Part shown: positions 44,169-51,656 of the stretch, piece by piece
Numbering within the stretch: position 1 is the first letter of the stretch
Layout: every line of letters begins with the position of its first letter
From: Shewanella sp. c952
Lineage (GTDB): Bacteria > Pseudomonadota > Gammaproteobacteria > Enterobacterales > Shewanellaceae
Length of the DNA stretch: 64,000 nucleotides
Assembly: GCF_019654975.1 (NCBI RefSeq)
Contig: NZ_BPEW01000017.1
Location: 33,787-97,786, forward strand
Direction of reading: 5' to 3'
Made by a program: the position numbers and the translations under genes
Notes under the pieces: model-generated
Seen by the model: the letters and a program-made list of their open reading frames with translations, nothing else
Told to the model about the DNA's origin: nothing
Database searches by the model: none

Positions 44169-45770
44169 TTAGACTTTTACTTTCACCAAGTAATGTTCGC
44201 CTGGTAGCAAAGTAGCCGCAACTGCCTGCTTTTGCGTGTTTATTGCCACTACCGATAACCCCAACTGTTCAATCTTACTGCTAAGTTTAGGGCTGAGTAA
44301 GTTAACTTTATTTAATAGATTTTGATTATCACTGGCAAAATCAACGGTAATACGTAATGCATTATCAAGCCTATCTACACCACTTGCCTTGGCAGTAATC
44401 AATAGTGGACTCGATGAAAGGTTGAATTTCAGTCTCAGCTTCCAATGGTTAGTACGCTTTTGTGGGTCATTAGATTGTTCAAAATGCCCCTCAAACTGTT
44501 CTTGGTAATGATTGATTGAATAGGGCAGAGCGAAATACCAATGATTATTGCCATCAACAGCACCTGATTGTTGCTGATATAAGCTTAGATTATTGAGTAA
44601 TTCCGCTAAAGGCTTTTGAGCCTCTGTGGCTGCTAGTATCGATAATATCTGTGGAGACAACCCTAAGCGAGTTTGTAAGGCTGCCAATCTATTTGTTAAC
44701 TCATTGCTTAGAGGTGCTATAGCGCGCTCCATCGCACTTCGGCCTAATAAAAGCTGGCAGACTAAGCTTAAGGTATTGACGTGGCTTGGTGCCGCCGACA
44801 GCCAGTTTGATGGGGCGATATTGAGCAAATTTAGGCTAAGTAGCGCTTGTTGTAATCTGTTGGGCTCACTCAATGACGACAGCGATTCGGGATTGAGCAT
44901 GGGCAGTCGTTTAAACATCTCACTTGCTAGGCTAGTCGTTGGCAAGCTTTGTTTAATTGATGCCCTAGGCAGGGCTCCCGCCTTTGCTAATGCCGTGGTT
45001 AGAAAATTTTTCGGTTCAGGTTTGTTGTTTTTGTCGGCAATATCTGCTGGCAATTTAGGAGTCAATGGCGTTGATTCTTGCTCTTGCGGCAGTGGTGTAC
45101 TTTCTAGCTGTTTAAAGAGCGTCCTGTACTGGTGATTAACGTTGGTTTTGCTGTGAGTTAACGCTTCTGGCCGTGGAGCCGGTTCCTCATTATTGCTATG
45201 AGAACCGTCGAGAGTTATCGGTATTTTTGCTTGGATCGGTGTGAGCTTAAGGAATAGCTGTTGCTCTCGTGTTTTCACTGCGACTGAATACTCCCCACTA
45301 GCTAATGAAACCAACATCGACAGAGTTAGCCTAGAGCCATTATTAAATTGGAGTTCGGAACCTGAAACCTTTGCATTTGGTAGCAAGTAACCTTCACTCT
45401 TATTCCCTAGTTTGATTAATTTTCGCTCGGAGACATTATTACGATTAGCTAGCGCAAGCATCGCTTTTGGCATTGGGAAATAAAGCGCTTGGCCTAAGGT
45501 AAGCAGTTGCATTTGAGTGGTATTACTGACGAGAGCGCTTTGCTGCACTATATTCAATAGGAATGCTTGGGCCTTCGTAAACTGATGTGGGCTTAACGGC
45601 GTTGCTAGTTTTACGTTATATGTGTGCCCTGAAAAGTGCACTAATACACCATTTTTATTAAGTGTAGCGGTAACCGGGATCAGTGACGTTGGCCGAGCTG
45701 ATAGCGGTACTTTTTCGGGCGCATTAGCGCTACTTGCATGACTTAACGCTGAATGGGTAATGTTATCCAA
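44169..45770 (-). CDS. FliK-like hook-length-control-type protein
   Basis: 533 aa. Low-complexity Ser/Leu/Pro/Asn-rich N-terminal and central parts; the C-terminal 130 residues (WKLRLKFNLSSSPLLITAKA; NKVNLLSPKLSSKIEQLGLS) resemble the FliK C-terminal domain in pattern. Not a copy of the FliK at 22096. TTG start (45770), as the first internal Met is far inside; the ribosome-binding site is poor. The FlhX-type gene follows after 86 bp. Such a pair, a FliK-like gene and FlhX, suggests a second module acting on export specificity, but no function is shown. Confidence 0.65.
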   Translation of the reverse strand: MDNITHSALSHASSANAPEKVPLSARPTSLIPVTATLNKNGVLVHFSGHTYNVKLATPLSPHQFTKAQAFLLNIVQQSALVSNTTQMQLLTLGQALYFPMPKAMLALANRNNVSERKLIKLGNKSEGYLLPNAKVSGSELQFNNGSRLTLSMLVSLASGEYSVAVKTREQQLFLKLTPIQAKIPITLDGSHSNNEEPAPRPEALTHSKTNVNHQYRTLFKQLESTPLPQEQESTPLTPKLPADIADKNNKPEPKNFLTTALAKAGALPRASIKQSLPTTSLASEMFKRLPMLNPESLSSLSEPNRLQQALLSLNLLNIAPSNWLSAAPSHVNTLSLVCQLLLGRSAMERAIAPLSNELTNRLAALQTRLGLSPQILSILAATEAQKPLAELLNNLSLYQQQSGAVDGNNHWYFALPYSINHYQEQFEGHFEQSNDPQKRTNHWKLRLKFNLSSSPLLITAKASGVDRLDNALRITVDFASDNQNLLNKVNLLSPKLSSKIEQLGLSVVAINTQKQAVAATLLPGEHYLVKVKV

Positions 45771-46001
45771 AAGAGAGCCCTGTTTTATCCAATTAAATAG
45801 ACATGTTTTATCACAAAATTATGTTTGATCTTATTGTGTTACTGAGTATCCTTAGTCGTCTTACTGGAATTTTACAACTTTGTTAGTCGATAACCTTATA
45901 TTTAGCGCAATTACGCGCTCTTATGACTGTATCGGCAGTAACATACAAAGGCTTTAGTGAAACCAACAGTAAGAAATACAGACCTATTCAAAGAGACAAT
46001 T

Positions 46002-46766
46002 ATGAAGTGTAAATGGATTGTGCTTTCTCTGGCGATATTTGGGTTTTCTACCATAGCTGCAGAAGATGACATCAAGGACGGTGAGAGCGTCACTGTCACC
46101 TATAATGATCCTCGTGACCCTATAGAAGGGTTTAACCGAGCGATGTGGGATCTCAACTATTTGTATATGGATCGGTACTTTTATCGACCTGTAGCGCATG
46201 GCTATAATGATTATATCCCTCGTCCGGTTAAAAGTGGCATTAACAACTTCGTGCTTAACCTCGAAGAGCCTAGCAGCATCGTCAATAACACATTGCAAGG
46301 TAAATGGGGTTGGGCTGCAAATGCGGGGGGGCGTTTTACTGTCAATACTACTCTTGGCTTACTCGGCGTTATTGATGTAGCTGAAATGATGGGTATGACA
46401 CGTAAGCAAGATGACTTTAATGAGGTGCTTGGTTATTACGGTGTGCCCAATGGACCGTATTTCATGGCACCATTCTTTGGACCTTATGTTACCAGAGAAC
46501 TCGCCTCTGATTGGGTTGATGATCTATACTTCCCATTATCAGAGCTGACATTTTGGCAGTCAGTGTTAAAGTGGGGCCTTAAAAATCTGCATAGTCGAGC
46601 ATCAGCAATCGATCAGGAGAGGTTGGTTGATAATGCTTTAGACCCATATACTTTCGTCAAAGACGCGTATTTTCAACACATGGACTACAAAGTATATGAT
46701 GGTGATATTCCTCAGAGCGAAGATGACGATGAATTGCTTGATGAATATATGCAGGAGCTTGATTAA
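46002..46766 (+). CDS. mlaA: MlaA (VacJ) outer-membrane lipid-asymmetry protein
   Basis: 254 aa. Removes misplaced phospholipids from the outer leaflet and passes them to MlaC. Signal peptide (WIVLSLAIFGFSTIAA, about 5-20), then DPIEGFNRAMWDLNYLYMDR, LNLEEPSSIVNNTLQGKW and GYYGVPNGPYFMAPFFGP, all strong family motifs. Unlike E. coli MlaA, I see no lipobox cysteine at the end of the signal peptide: the only Cys is at residue 3. ATG 46002 preferred over 45957. Confidence 0.94.
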   Translation: MKCKWIVLSLAIFGFSTIAAEDDIKDGESVTVTYNDPRDPIEGFNRAMWDLNYLYMDRYFYRPVAHGYNDYIPRPVKSGINNFVLNLEEPSSIVNNTLQGKWGWAANAGGRFTVNTTLGLLGVIDVAEMMGMTRKQDDFNEVLGYYGVPNGPYFMAPFFGPYVTRELASDWVDDLYFPLSELTFWQSVLKWGLKNLHSRASAIDQERLVDNALDPYTFVKDAYFQHMDYKVYDGDIPQSEDDDELLDEYMQELD

Positions 46767-46867
46767 ATAATGAATTTGTCGGCAACTAATAAAAGAAGAG
46801 TCGATAATAAGCGGAAACATCGAAAACAAGGATGTGAGTTTACGCTGTTGTGAGTTAAGGACAGCAA

Positions 46868-47974
46868 ATGGCGCTAAAAGAACTAACTATTCTGCTGGTG
46901 GAAGACGATCCCGTTTTCCGCAAGATTGTTACGGCCTTTTTAGAGAGTCGAGGAGCAATAGTTCACGAGGCTGATAATGGTGAACTCGGTTTAAATTACT
47001 TTAAAAAGCAACGCTTTGATGTTGTATTAGCTGATTTAAGTATGCCAAAGCTTGGCGGCTTAGAAATGCTGAAAGCGATGAATCAATATAGCCCCGGCAC
47101 ACCCTCGATTATCATATCGGGTAATCAAGCAATGTCAGATGTGGTAGATGCGCTTAGACATGGTGCCAATGATTATCTGGTGAAACCCGTCGCAGACCTT
47201 TTTGTTATCGAAAACGCTATCAAAGAATGTATTAATGGCACACTTGAAGAGTCATTGCAGTTTGACGAGTTAGAATCTCTGTCTTATATGGAACTCAATC
47301 AAAATCTTGAATTATTAGCGCAAAGTGAGCAAGCCGCTAAAAGTGTTCAACAACAGCTATTCCCGCCGAGTCGGATTGAGTATTCCAAAGCCGAGATCGA
47401 CTATAGTCTATTTAACACCAATGAAGTTAGTGCTCATTTTATTGATACTGCCATGCTCGATGATTCGCATATTATGATGTATATGGCGCACTTTTATCCG
47501 CATGACAACCGAGCGGCATTCGCTAGCGTGCTACTAAAGAGCTTCGTCAACCATAAGCTCAAGCGATATCGTAACCAACAGTCCCTGGTTATTGCTGAGC
47601 CATACAACATGCTTACTTACCTTAACGATCGAATGTCAAAGTCTGGTTTAGACATTTATGTTGATATGACTTACGTGGTGATTGACTTGTCGAGTTATCG
47701 GGTAGCAATTGCGCAAGCTGGGAGCGAGTTTCGCTGTTACCTTCGCAACAGAGAAGGGCTTGCACCACTAGCCATTGCAGACTCTATGCAGCTAGGAGTC
47801 AGTAATTGGGGAGCCCCTTCAGTGCAATTTCGAACATTAATGCCCGGCGAACAGCTTTGTATTTTAACCAATGTTAGTGAGCATAAACTTCAACTGCTCA
47901 ATAATGAGTTTCATGGACTTGTGCACGACGAGAATATGCCTGCAGGCGGGTTTATCCAGCTCTCTGCTACTTAG
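46868..47974 (+). CDS. RssB-like response regulator (receiver plus PP2C-like domain)
   Basis: 368 aa. Receiver domain with E12/D13, D56 (VVLADLSMPKLGG) and K106 (NDYLVKPV); a helical signalling linker (about 125-165); and a C-terminal region (170-368) with the layout of SpoIIE/PP2C phosphatases (VDMTYVVIDLSSYRVAIAQA) but without the metal-binding Asp motifs I would expect, as in RssB. RssB delivers sigma-S to ClpXP. Alternatively it may act in partner switching. ATG 46868 follows AAGGACAG. It is 101 bp after mlaA. Confidence 0.75.
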   Translation: MALKELTILLVEDDPVFRKIVTAFLESRGAIVHEADNGELGLNYFKKQRFDVVLADLSMPKLGGLEMLKAMNQYSPGTPSIIISGNQAMSDVVDALRHGANDYLVKPVADLFVIENAIKECINGTLEESLQFDELESLSYMELNQNLELLAQSEQAAKSVQQQLFPPSRIEYSKAEIDYSLFNTNEVSAHFIDTAMLDDSHIMMYMAHFYPHDNRAAFASVLLKSFVNHKLKRYRNQQSLVIAEPYNMLTYLNDRMSKSGLDIYVDMTYVVIDLSSYRVAIAQAGSEFRCYLRNREGLAPLAIADSMQLGVSNWGAPSVQFRTLMPGEQLCILTNVSEHKLQLLNNEFHGLVHDENMPAGGFIQLSAT

Positions 47975-48196
47975 GTAGTTTCTGAGAAAATAGGGCTATT
48001 GGCTCTAGGGTATCGGCTTCTTGTGAACACACAGCTAATATATTTCTAGCGTAAGTAAATAACAATCCGTTTAGAGCAATGGATATTATCAGCTTGGAAC
48101 AAGCTGGAACTGTTAGAAGTGTGGAGGAGGGCATCTAAGCTAACTTGTAACGCTTATAAGTTGCTCAACGGTTTAAACATTCTGATTTAAAAGGTT

Positions 48197-48358
48197 ATGT
48201 TTATAAAGAGTAAGTTACTGGAGCAGCGCTATCAACCCCTGCAACTATTAGTTCAAACCCCACGACTGTCGAACTATATCGCAATAGAAATTGGCTTCTT
48301 TGATTTGAAAAGCACTTTAGAACTCATAGATGAAGCAAAGCAGCTTTCATCAATATGA
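48197..48358 (+). CDS. Possible small protein, unsupported
   Basis: 53 codons from ATG 48197 to TGA 48358, preceded by AAAAGG. The product is amphipathic (SKLLEQRYQPLQLLVQTPRL; STLELIDEAKQLSSI) and not of low complexity. I do not recognise it, and no context supports expression; it may be chance. Confidence 0.2.
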   Translation: MFIKSKLLEQRYQPLQLLVQTPRLSNYIAIEIGFFDLKSTLELIDEAKQLSSI

Positions 48359-48417
48359 CTAACAGCGCTAATTATGATGAGAAGCCTATAGGCTAACTCT
48401 TTTAATGTCATCGATAC

Positions 48418-48447
48418 AAAAATGCCTCGTATTACTACGAGGCATTT
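48418..48447 (-). terminator. Intrinsic terminator of the POT transporter gene
   Basis: AAATGCCTCGTA / TACGAGGCATTT with a TTAC loop; read on the minus strand it ends in TTTTT. It lies 28-57 bp after the transporter stop and may work in both directions. Confidence 0.88.
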
Positions 48448-48474
48448 ATACTCAACTCTAGAAGAATCTAGAAT

Positions 48475-49944
48475 TTACTGTTTTATTCCTTCATGCTCAG
48501 CTGTAACTGCAATCTCTTGCTCAAGAGCTTCCTCTTCAGTTTCTGCATGACCTTCAGCGCCGTGCATCCAATCAACAAGCTTGTCAGCCATGAAGTATAG
48601 GATGACACCTGAAATAGCTGAAGTGATTGCGATACCAGCGAAGATCGCCATTGCATTAGCAAGTTGCTCCTCTTTTGCGCCGCCATGTCCAATAAATGAA
48701 CCGACTACACCGCCAATCTTATTAGCGATAGCAACGAATAGGAACCATGCACCCATCATTAATGATGCGATACGCAGTGGAGCCAATTTAGTTACCATTG
48801 AAAGACCAATAGGAGATAAACAAAGTTCACCCATGGTGTGGAAGAAGTATGCACCTACTAACCACCACATGCTTGATTTAGCATTAGCGTCGCCGCCCAT
48901 CTCTAAAACAGCACCGATCATGAATAGGAAACCAATACCTAGAAGCACAAGGCCTAAAGCAAACTTCACCGGTGAGTTAGGTTCATTCTTTCCTAAACGG
49001 ATCCAGATAGAGGCGATAACAGGCGCGAAAATTACAATGAACATTGCGTTAAGCGACTGGAACCAAGTGGTAGGAACTTCCCATCCACCAATCATACGGT
49101 CAGTAAAGTCGTTAGTGAACAGGTTCATCAAACCACCGGCTTGTTCAAAACCAGCCCAGAAGATAATAGTAAACAGACCCATGATCATAATAACTTTAAT
49201 GCGATCACGTTCGATTTTTGTTAGTGGTTCTTTACGAACATCACCAGCGGCTTCGTTCTTCTCTTTTTCGAGCTTGGCAGCTGGGTAGCGTCCAATATCA
49301 CCTAGAAGTTTCTGCGCGAATATGAACTGGATGATAAGTGAAAGTACCATACCGATACCTGCACACAAGAAGCCCATTTGGAAGTTACCATCATAAGCTG
49401 CAACAACTGAGCCTACGATAATACCTGAAAGGAATGCACCAACGTTAATACCCATATAGAAGATAGTGAACGCGCCGTCACGACGATGGTCACCCTCTTC
49501 ATATAAGTCACCAACCATGGTTGAGATGTTTGGCTTAAATAGACCATTACCAATGATTAACGTACCAAGACCAATATAGAATACCATGGTTTCAGAACCT
49601 GGGATCCAGCTATGTGGTAGTGCTAGAATGAATTGGCCTGCAGCCATTAACGCGCCACCAATCATAATTGCTTTACGTTGGCCTAAATAAGCATCAGCCA
49701 ACCAGCCACCAATAAGCGGGGTTAAATAAACAAGACCTGTAAAGGTACCATAGAGTGATATAGCATCACCCTGAGTCCAACCTAAACCATGCCCACCTTC
49801 AGTTTGTACTTTATCTACAAGATATAACACCAAAATGGCGCGCATTGCATAATAACTAAACCGTTCCCATAGCTCTGTTGTAAACAACAGGAACAATCCC
49901 TTCGGATGCCCAAGCATCGTCCCCTGGGGTTTTACTCCGCTCAT
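48475..49944 (-). CDS. POT-family proton-dependent oligopeptide transporter
   Basis: 489 aa (493 if the GTG at 49956 is used). Takes up di- and tripeptides with protons across the inner membrane. The POT signature ExxERFxYY is at 24-32 (ELWERFSYY); about twelve to fourteen membrane helices; GWLADAYLGQRKAIMIGGAL and GNGLFKPNISTMVGDLY are typical. ATG 49944 has GGAAG 5 bp before it. Monocistronic, divergent from rfaH, and unrelated to the flagellar genes. Confidence 0.93.
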   Translation of the reverse strand: MSGVKPQGTMLGHPKGLFLLFTTELWERFSYYAMRAILVLYLVDKVQTEGGHGLGWTQGDAISLYGTFTGLVYLTPLIGGWLADAYLGQRKAIMIGGALMAAGQFILALPHSWIPGSETMVFYIGLGTLIIGNGLFKPNISTMVGDLYEEGDHRRDGAFTIFYMGINVGAFLSGIIVGSVVAAYDGNFQMGFLCAGIGMVLSLIIQFIFAQKLLGDIGRYPAAKLEKEKNEAAGDVRKEPLTKIERDRIKVIMIMGLFTIIFWAGFEQAGGLMNLFTNDFTDRMIGGWEVPTTWFQSLNAMFIVIFAPVIASIWIRLGKNEPNSPVKFALGLVLLGIGFLFMIGAVLEMGGDANAKSSMWWLVGAYFFHTMGELCLSPIGLSMVTKLAPLRIASLMMGAWFLFVAIANKIGGVVGSFIGHGGAKEEQLANAMAIFAGIAITSAISGVILYFMADKLVDWMHGAEGHAETEEEALEQEIAVTAEHEGIKQ

Positions 49945-50373
49945 TTGTTCTTCCACCTTCAGCTTGTGATTGCCTGTGAGTCAATAAACGCCACAGAAAT
50001 ATATTTTTATAAATTGTCACGTACCAAATCTGCGGGATATACACACTCAAAATGTTATTTTTAATGTGTATATGTAGCGGTTTTGGTCGCTCTGTTATGG
50101 GCTTATATTCTAATTTTTATTATTTGAAGCTAAAAATAGCGCCAAATGCGATAAAGCCTACCTTATATACCCTTTTAAGGTGGCTTAAGTCAATTTTAAG
50201 GGAGCGACTGCTGACTTAATGAACACTATAAAGTGAAGCTGTTCTCGTTCTGTATAATTGCCAGCCAAGCAGATATGTCTGTTTAAATTTGCATTGGTTC
50301 CCCGTTTGTTTTTTGATAAAATGCAATACCGTGAAAGGACGTCACTATTTTTTGATGATTGGAGTTAATTTTA
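49945..50373. other. Divergent POT / rfaH intergenic region
   Basis: 429 bp between divergent genes. The rfaH promoter candidate is at 50294-50322. I see no clear promoter for the transporter and no gene. Confidence 0.5.
50294..50322 (+). promoter_or_regulatory. Sigma-70 promoter candidate of rfaH
   Basis: TTGGTT (50294-50299), 17 bases, TAAAAT (50317-50322). Start near 50330, giving a leader of about 44 nt. Confidence 0.55.
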
Positions 50374-50898
50374 ATGAAAGCTTGGTATTTGTTATATTGT
50401 AAGCCCCGTGGAGAAGCTCGGGCACAACAAAACTTGGCTCTTCAAGAGATTGAAACCTATATTCCGACATACCCCGAAGAAAAGAAGCATAACGGTAAGG
50501 TCACTGTCAGACGTGTGTCTTTATTTCCAAGTTATCTTTTTATCCATTTTGACCCTCAAGTCACGAGTGTTTCCCGCGTACACAATACACGTGGAGTGAT
50601 CCGTATTGTGGGCTGTAAAGAGTTAATGACGCCAATAGATGAAGGTGTCATTAGTGCTATTAAAGCACGTGAACATAAGTGGATAAACGAACTGTTACCA
50701 GAGTCTAGCAGTAAAGAAGAACTCGTTTCGCCTATACAATCTGGAGATAAAGTTAAATTTGTTGAAGGACCATTTGCGGAGCTTGAAGGTATTTTTCAGG
50801 AGAAAAATGGCGAGAAGCGTTGTTATGTTCTATTCGATATCATGGGCAAACAGCAACGGGTCTCTGTAGATCGTTCTACCGTCAAACTCGCTGGCTGA
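50374..50898 (+). CDS. rfaH: Transcription antitermination protein RfaH
   Basis: 174 aa, NusG paralogue that binds RNA polymerase paused at ops elements and lets long polysaccharide operons be read to the end. NGN domain (MKAWYLLYCKPRGEARAQQN; YIPTYPEE; FPSYLFIHFD; NTRGVIRIVG) and C-terminal KOW part (SGDKVKFVEGPFAELEGIFQ). ATG 50374 follows GGAG by 9 bp; an in-frame TTG at 50359 is less likely. A perfect ops core lies 580 bp downstream. Confidence 0.94.
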   Translation: MKAWYLLYCKPRGEARAQQNLALQEIETYIPTYPEEKKHNGKVTVRRVSLFPSYLFIHFDPQVTSVSRVHNTRGVIRIVGCKELMTPIDEGVISAIKAREHKWINELLPESSSKEELVSPIQSGDKVKFVEGPFAELEGIFQEKNGEKRCYVLFDIMGKQQRVSVDRSTVKLAG

Positions 50899-51299
50899 TA
50901 TTATTGGTTGTAGTCGATAAACCACTTCGTATGTGAGACATTAGCCATAGTTTTAGTTCAGATTTTAGACCGATGTTTTTTCCTCCAGTTGCAATTAGTG
51001 AAATATGGAATGGGCGGTCTTTTGTTAAATTGATGCTGAAAATGCGTCTACGGATTAGATTAAAACTACAAAGTAATCCTTTTGTTAACGTTATAGCTTC
51101 GAGGCAAGCTTAAATTTGCTGATTTACTTGATACAAATAGAGACCTTTGCTGCATTTTTTATTGTCCTTTAGTGATTAAAGGGTCGCTGTATACCTTTAA
51201 GGCTTTTTGACGAGTGTCATAAAAGTAACGTAATGTTTTTTTTTTAAGCATTTGGCAAGAGAATAGTACGGAGTTACTGTTCTGACCATTTCGCTGATG

Positions 51300-51305
51300 T
51301 ATAAT
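51300..51305 (+). promoter_or_regulatory. Possible -10 box of the polysaccharide operon
   Basis: TATAAT, perfect -10 hexamer, 173 bp before ops. No convincing -35 at 16-18 bp (TGTTCT with 16 bases between). A start near 51312 would place ops about 170 nt into the transcript. Confidence 0.35.
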
Positions 51306-51477
51306 CTCGCGCTTAAGATTAATTTGGAATAGAACATATTAGTTGTTGTTTTATTGTTAATTAAGTGGCCGGCTATTGTACTTGCTCTTAATTTTAGTCA
51401 ATAAATAGATGTTCCTACTATCAGATAAAGTGAATTTTCCGCCAGTCGGAAGGGCAATTTGGAAGCCGTAATCCATG

Positions 51478-51489
51478 GGCGGTAGCGTG
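51478..51489 (+). promoter_or_regulatory. ops element (RfaH recruitment site)
   Basis: GGCGGTAGCGTG, identical to the ops core known from RfaH-controlled operons, in the untranslated leader 168 bp before the first gene of the polysaccharide cluster and on the coding strand. Confidence 0.92.
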
Positions 51490-51656
51490 TCTGAAATTTA
51501 TTTTATAACCTTGCTTTAAGGCTAACTCACTTAGTTTTGAGCCCTTACTCGCACCCTCTATATGTCGATCACGTCATATTTTTAATTAGATATATCGATT
51601 AGTGTTTGTTGTCTTAATCAATATTATTCTTTATTTTTGTTTGGAGATAAAACTCG

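Larger units (their letters stand above)
47975..48474 (+). other. Intergenic region between the response regulator and the POT transporter
   Basis: 500 bp between convergent genes. It holds the terminator hairpin at 48418-48447 and one small open frame at 48197-48358; nothing else stands out. Confidence 0.5.
50899..51656 (+). other. rfaH - polysaccharide operon leader region
   Basis: 758 bp without a gene. It holds a -10-like TATAAT at 51300-51305 (upstream -35 unclear), the ops element at 51478-51489, and the ribosome-binding site GGAG at 51643 for the first gene. Short palindromes near 51166-51210 (CCTTTAGTGATTAAAGG) lie after rfaH but without a clean T-tract. Confidence 0.55.

Noticed and set aside
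44626..45135. Open frame (169 codons) on the plus strand
   Set aside because: Antisense shadow of the FliK-like gene, with no ribosome-binding site or family features.
48581..49288. Long open frame (235 codons) on the plus strand
   Set aside because: It lies fully inside the POT transporter on the opposite strand and its protein has no recognisable features; a shadow of the real gene.
51166..51215. Palindromes after rfaH as rfaH terminator
   Set aside because: CCTTTAGTGATTAAAGG has no T-tract and the following AAGGCTTTTT stem is too short to support a firm call.
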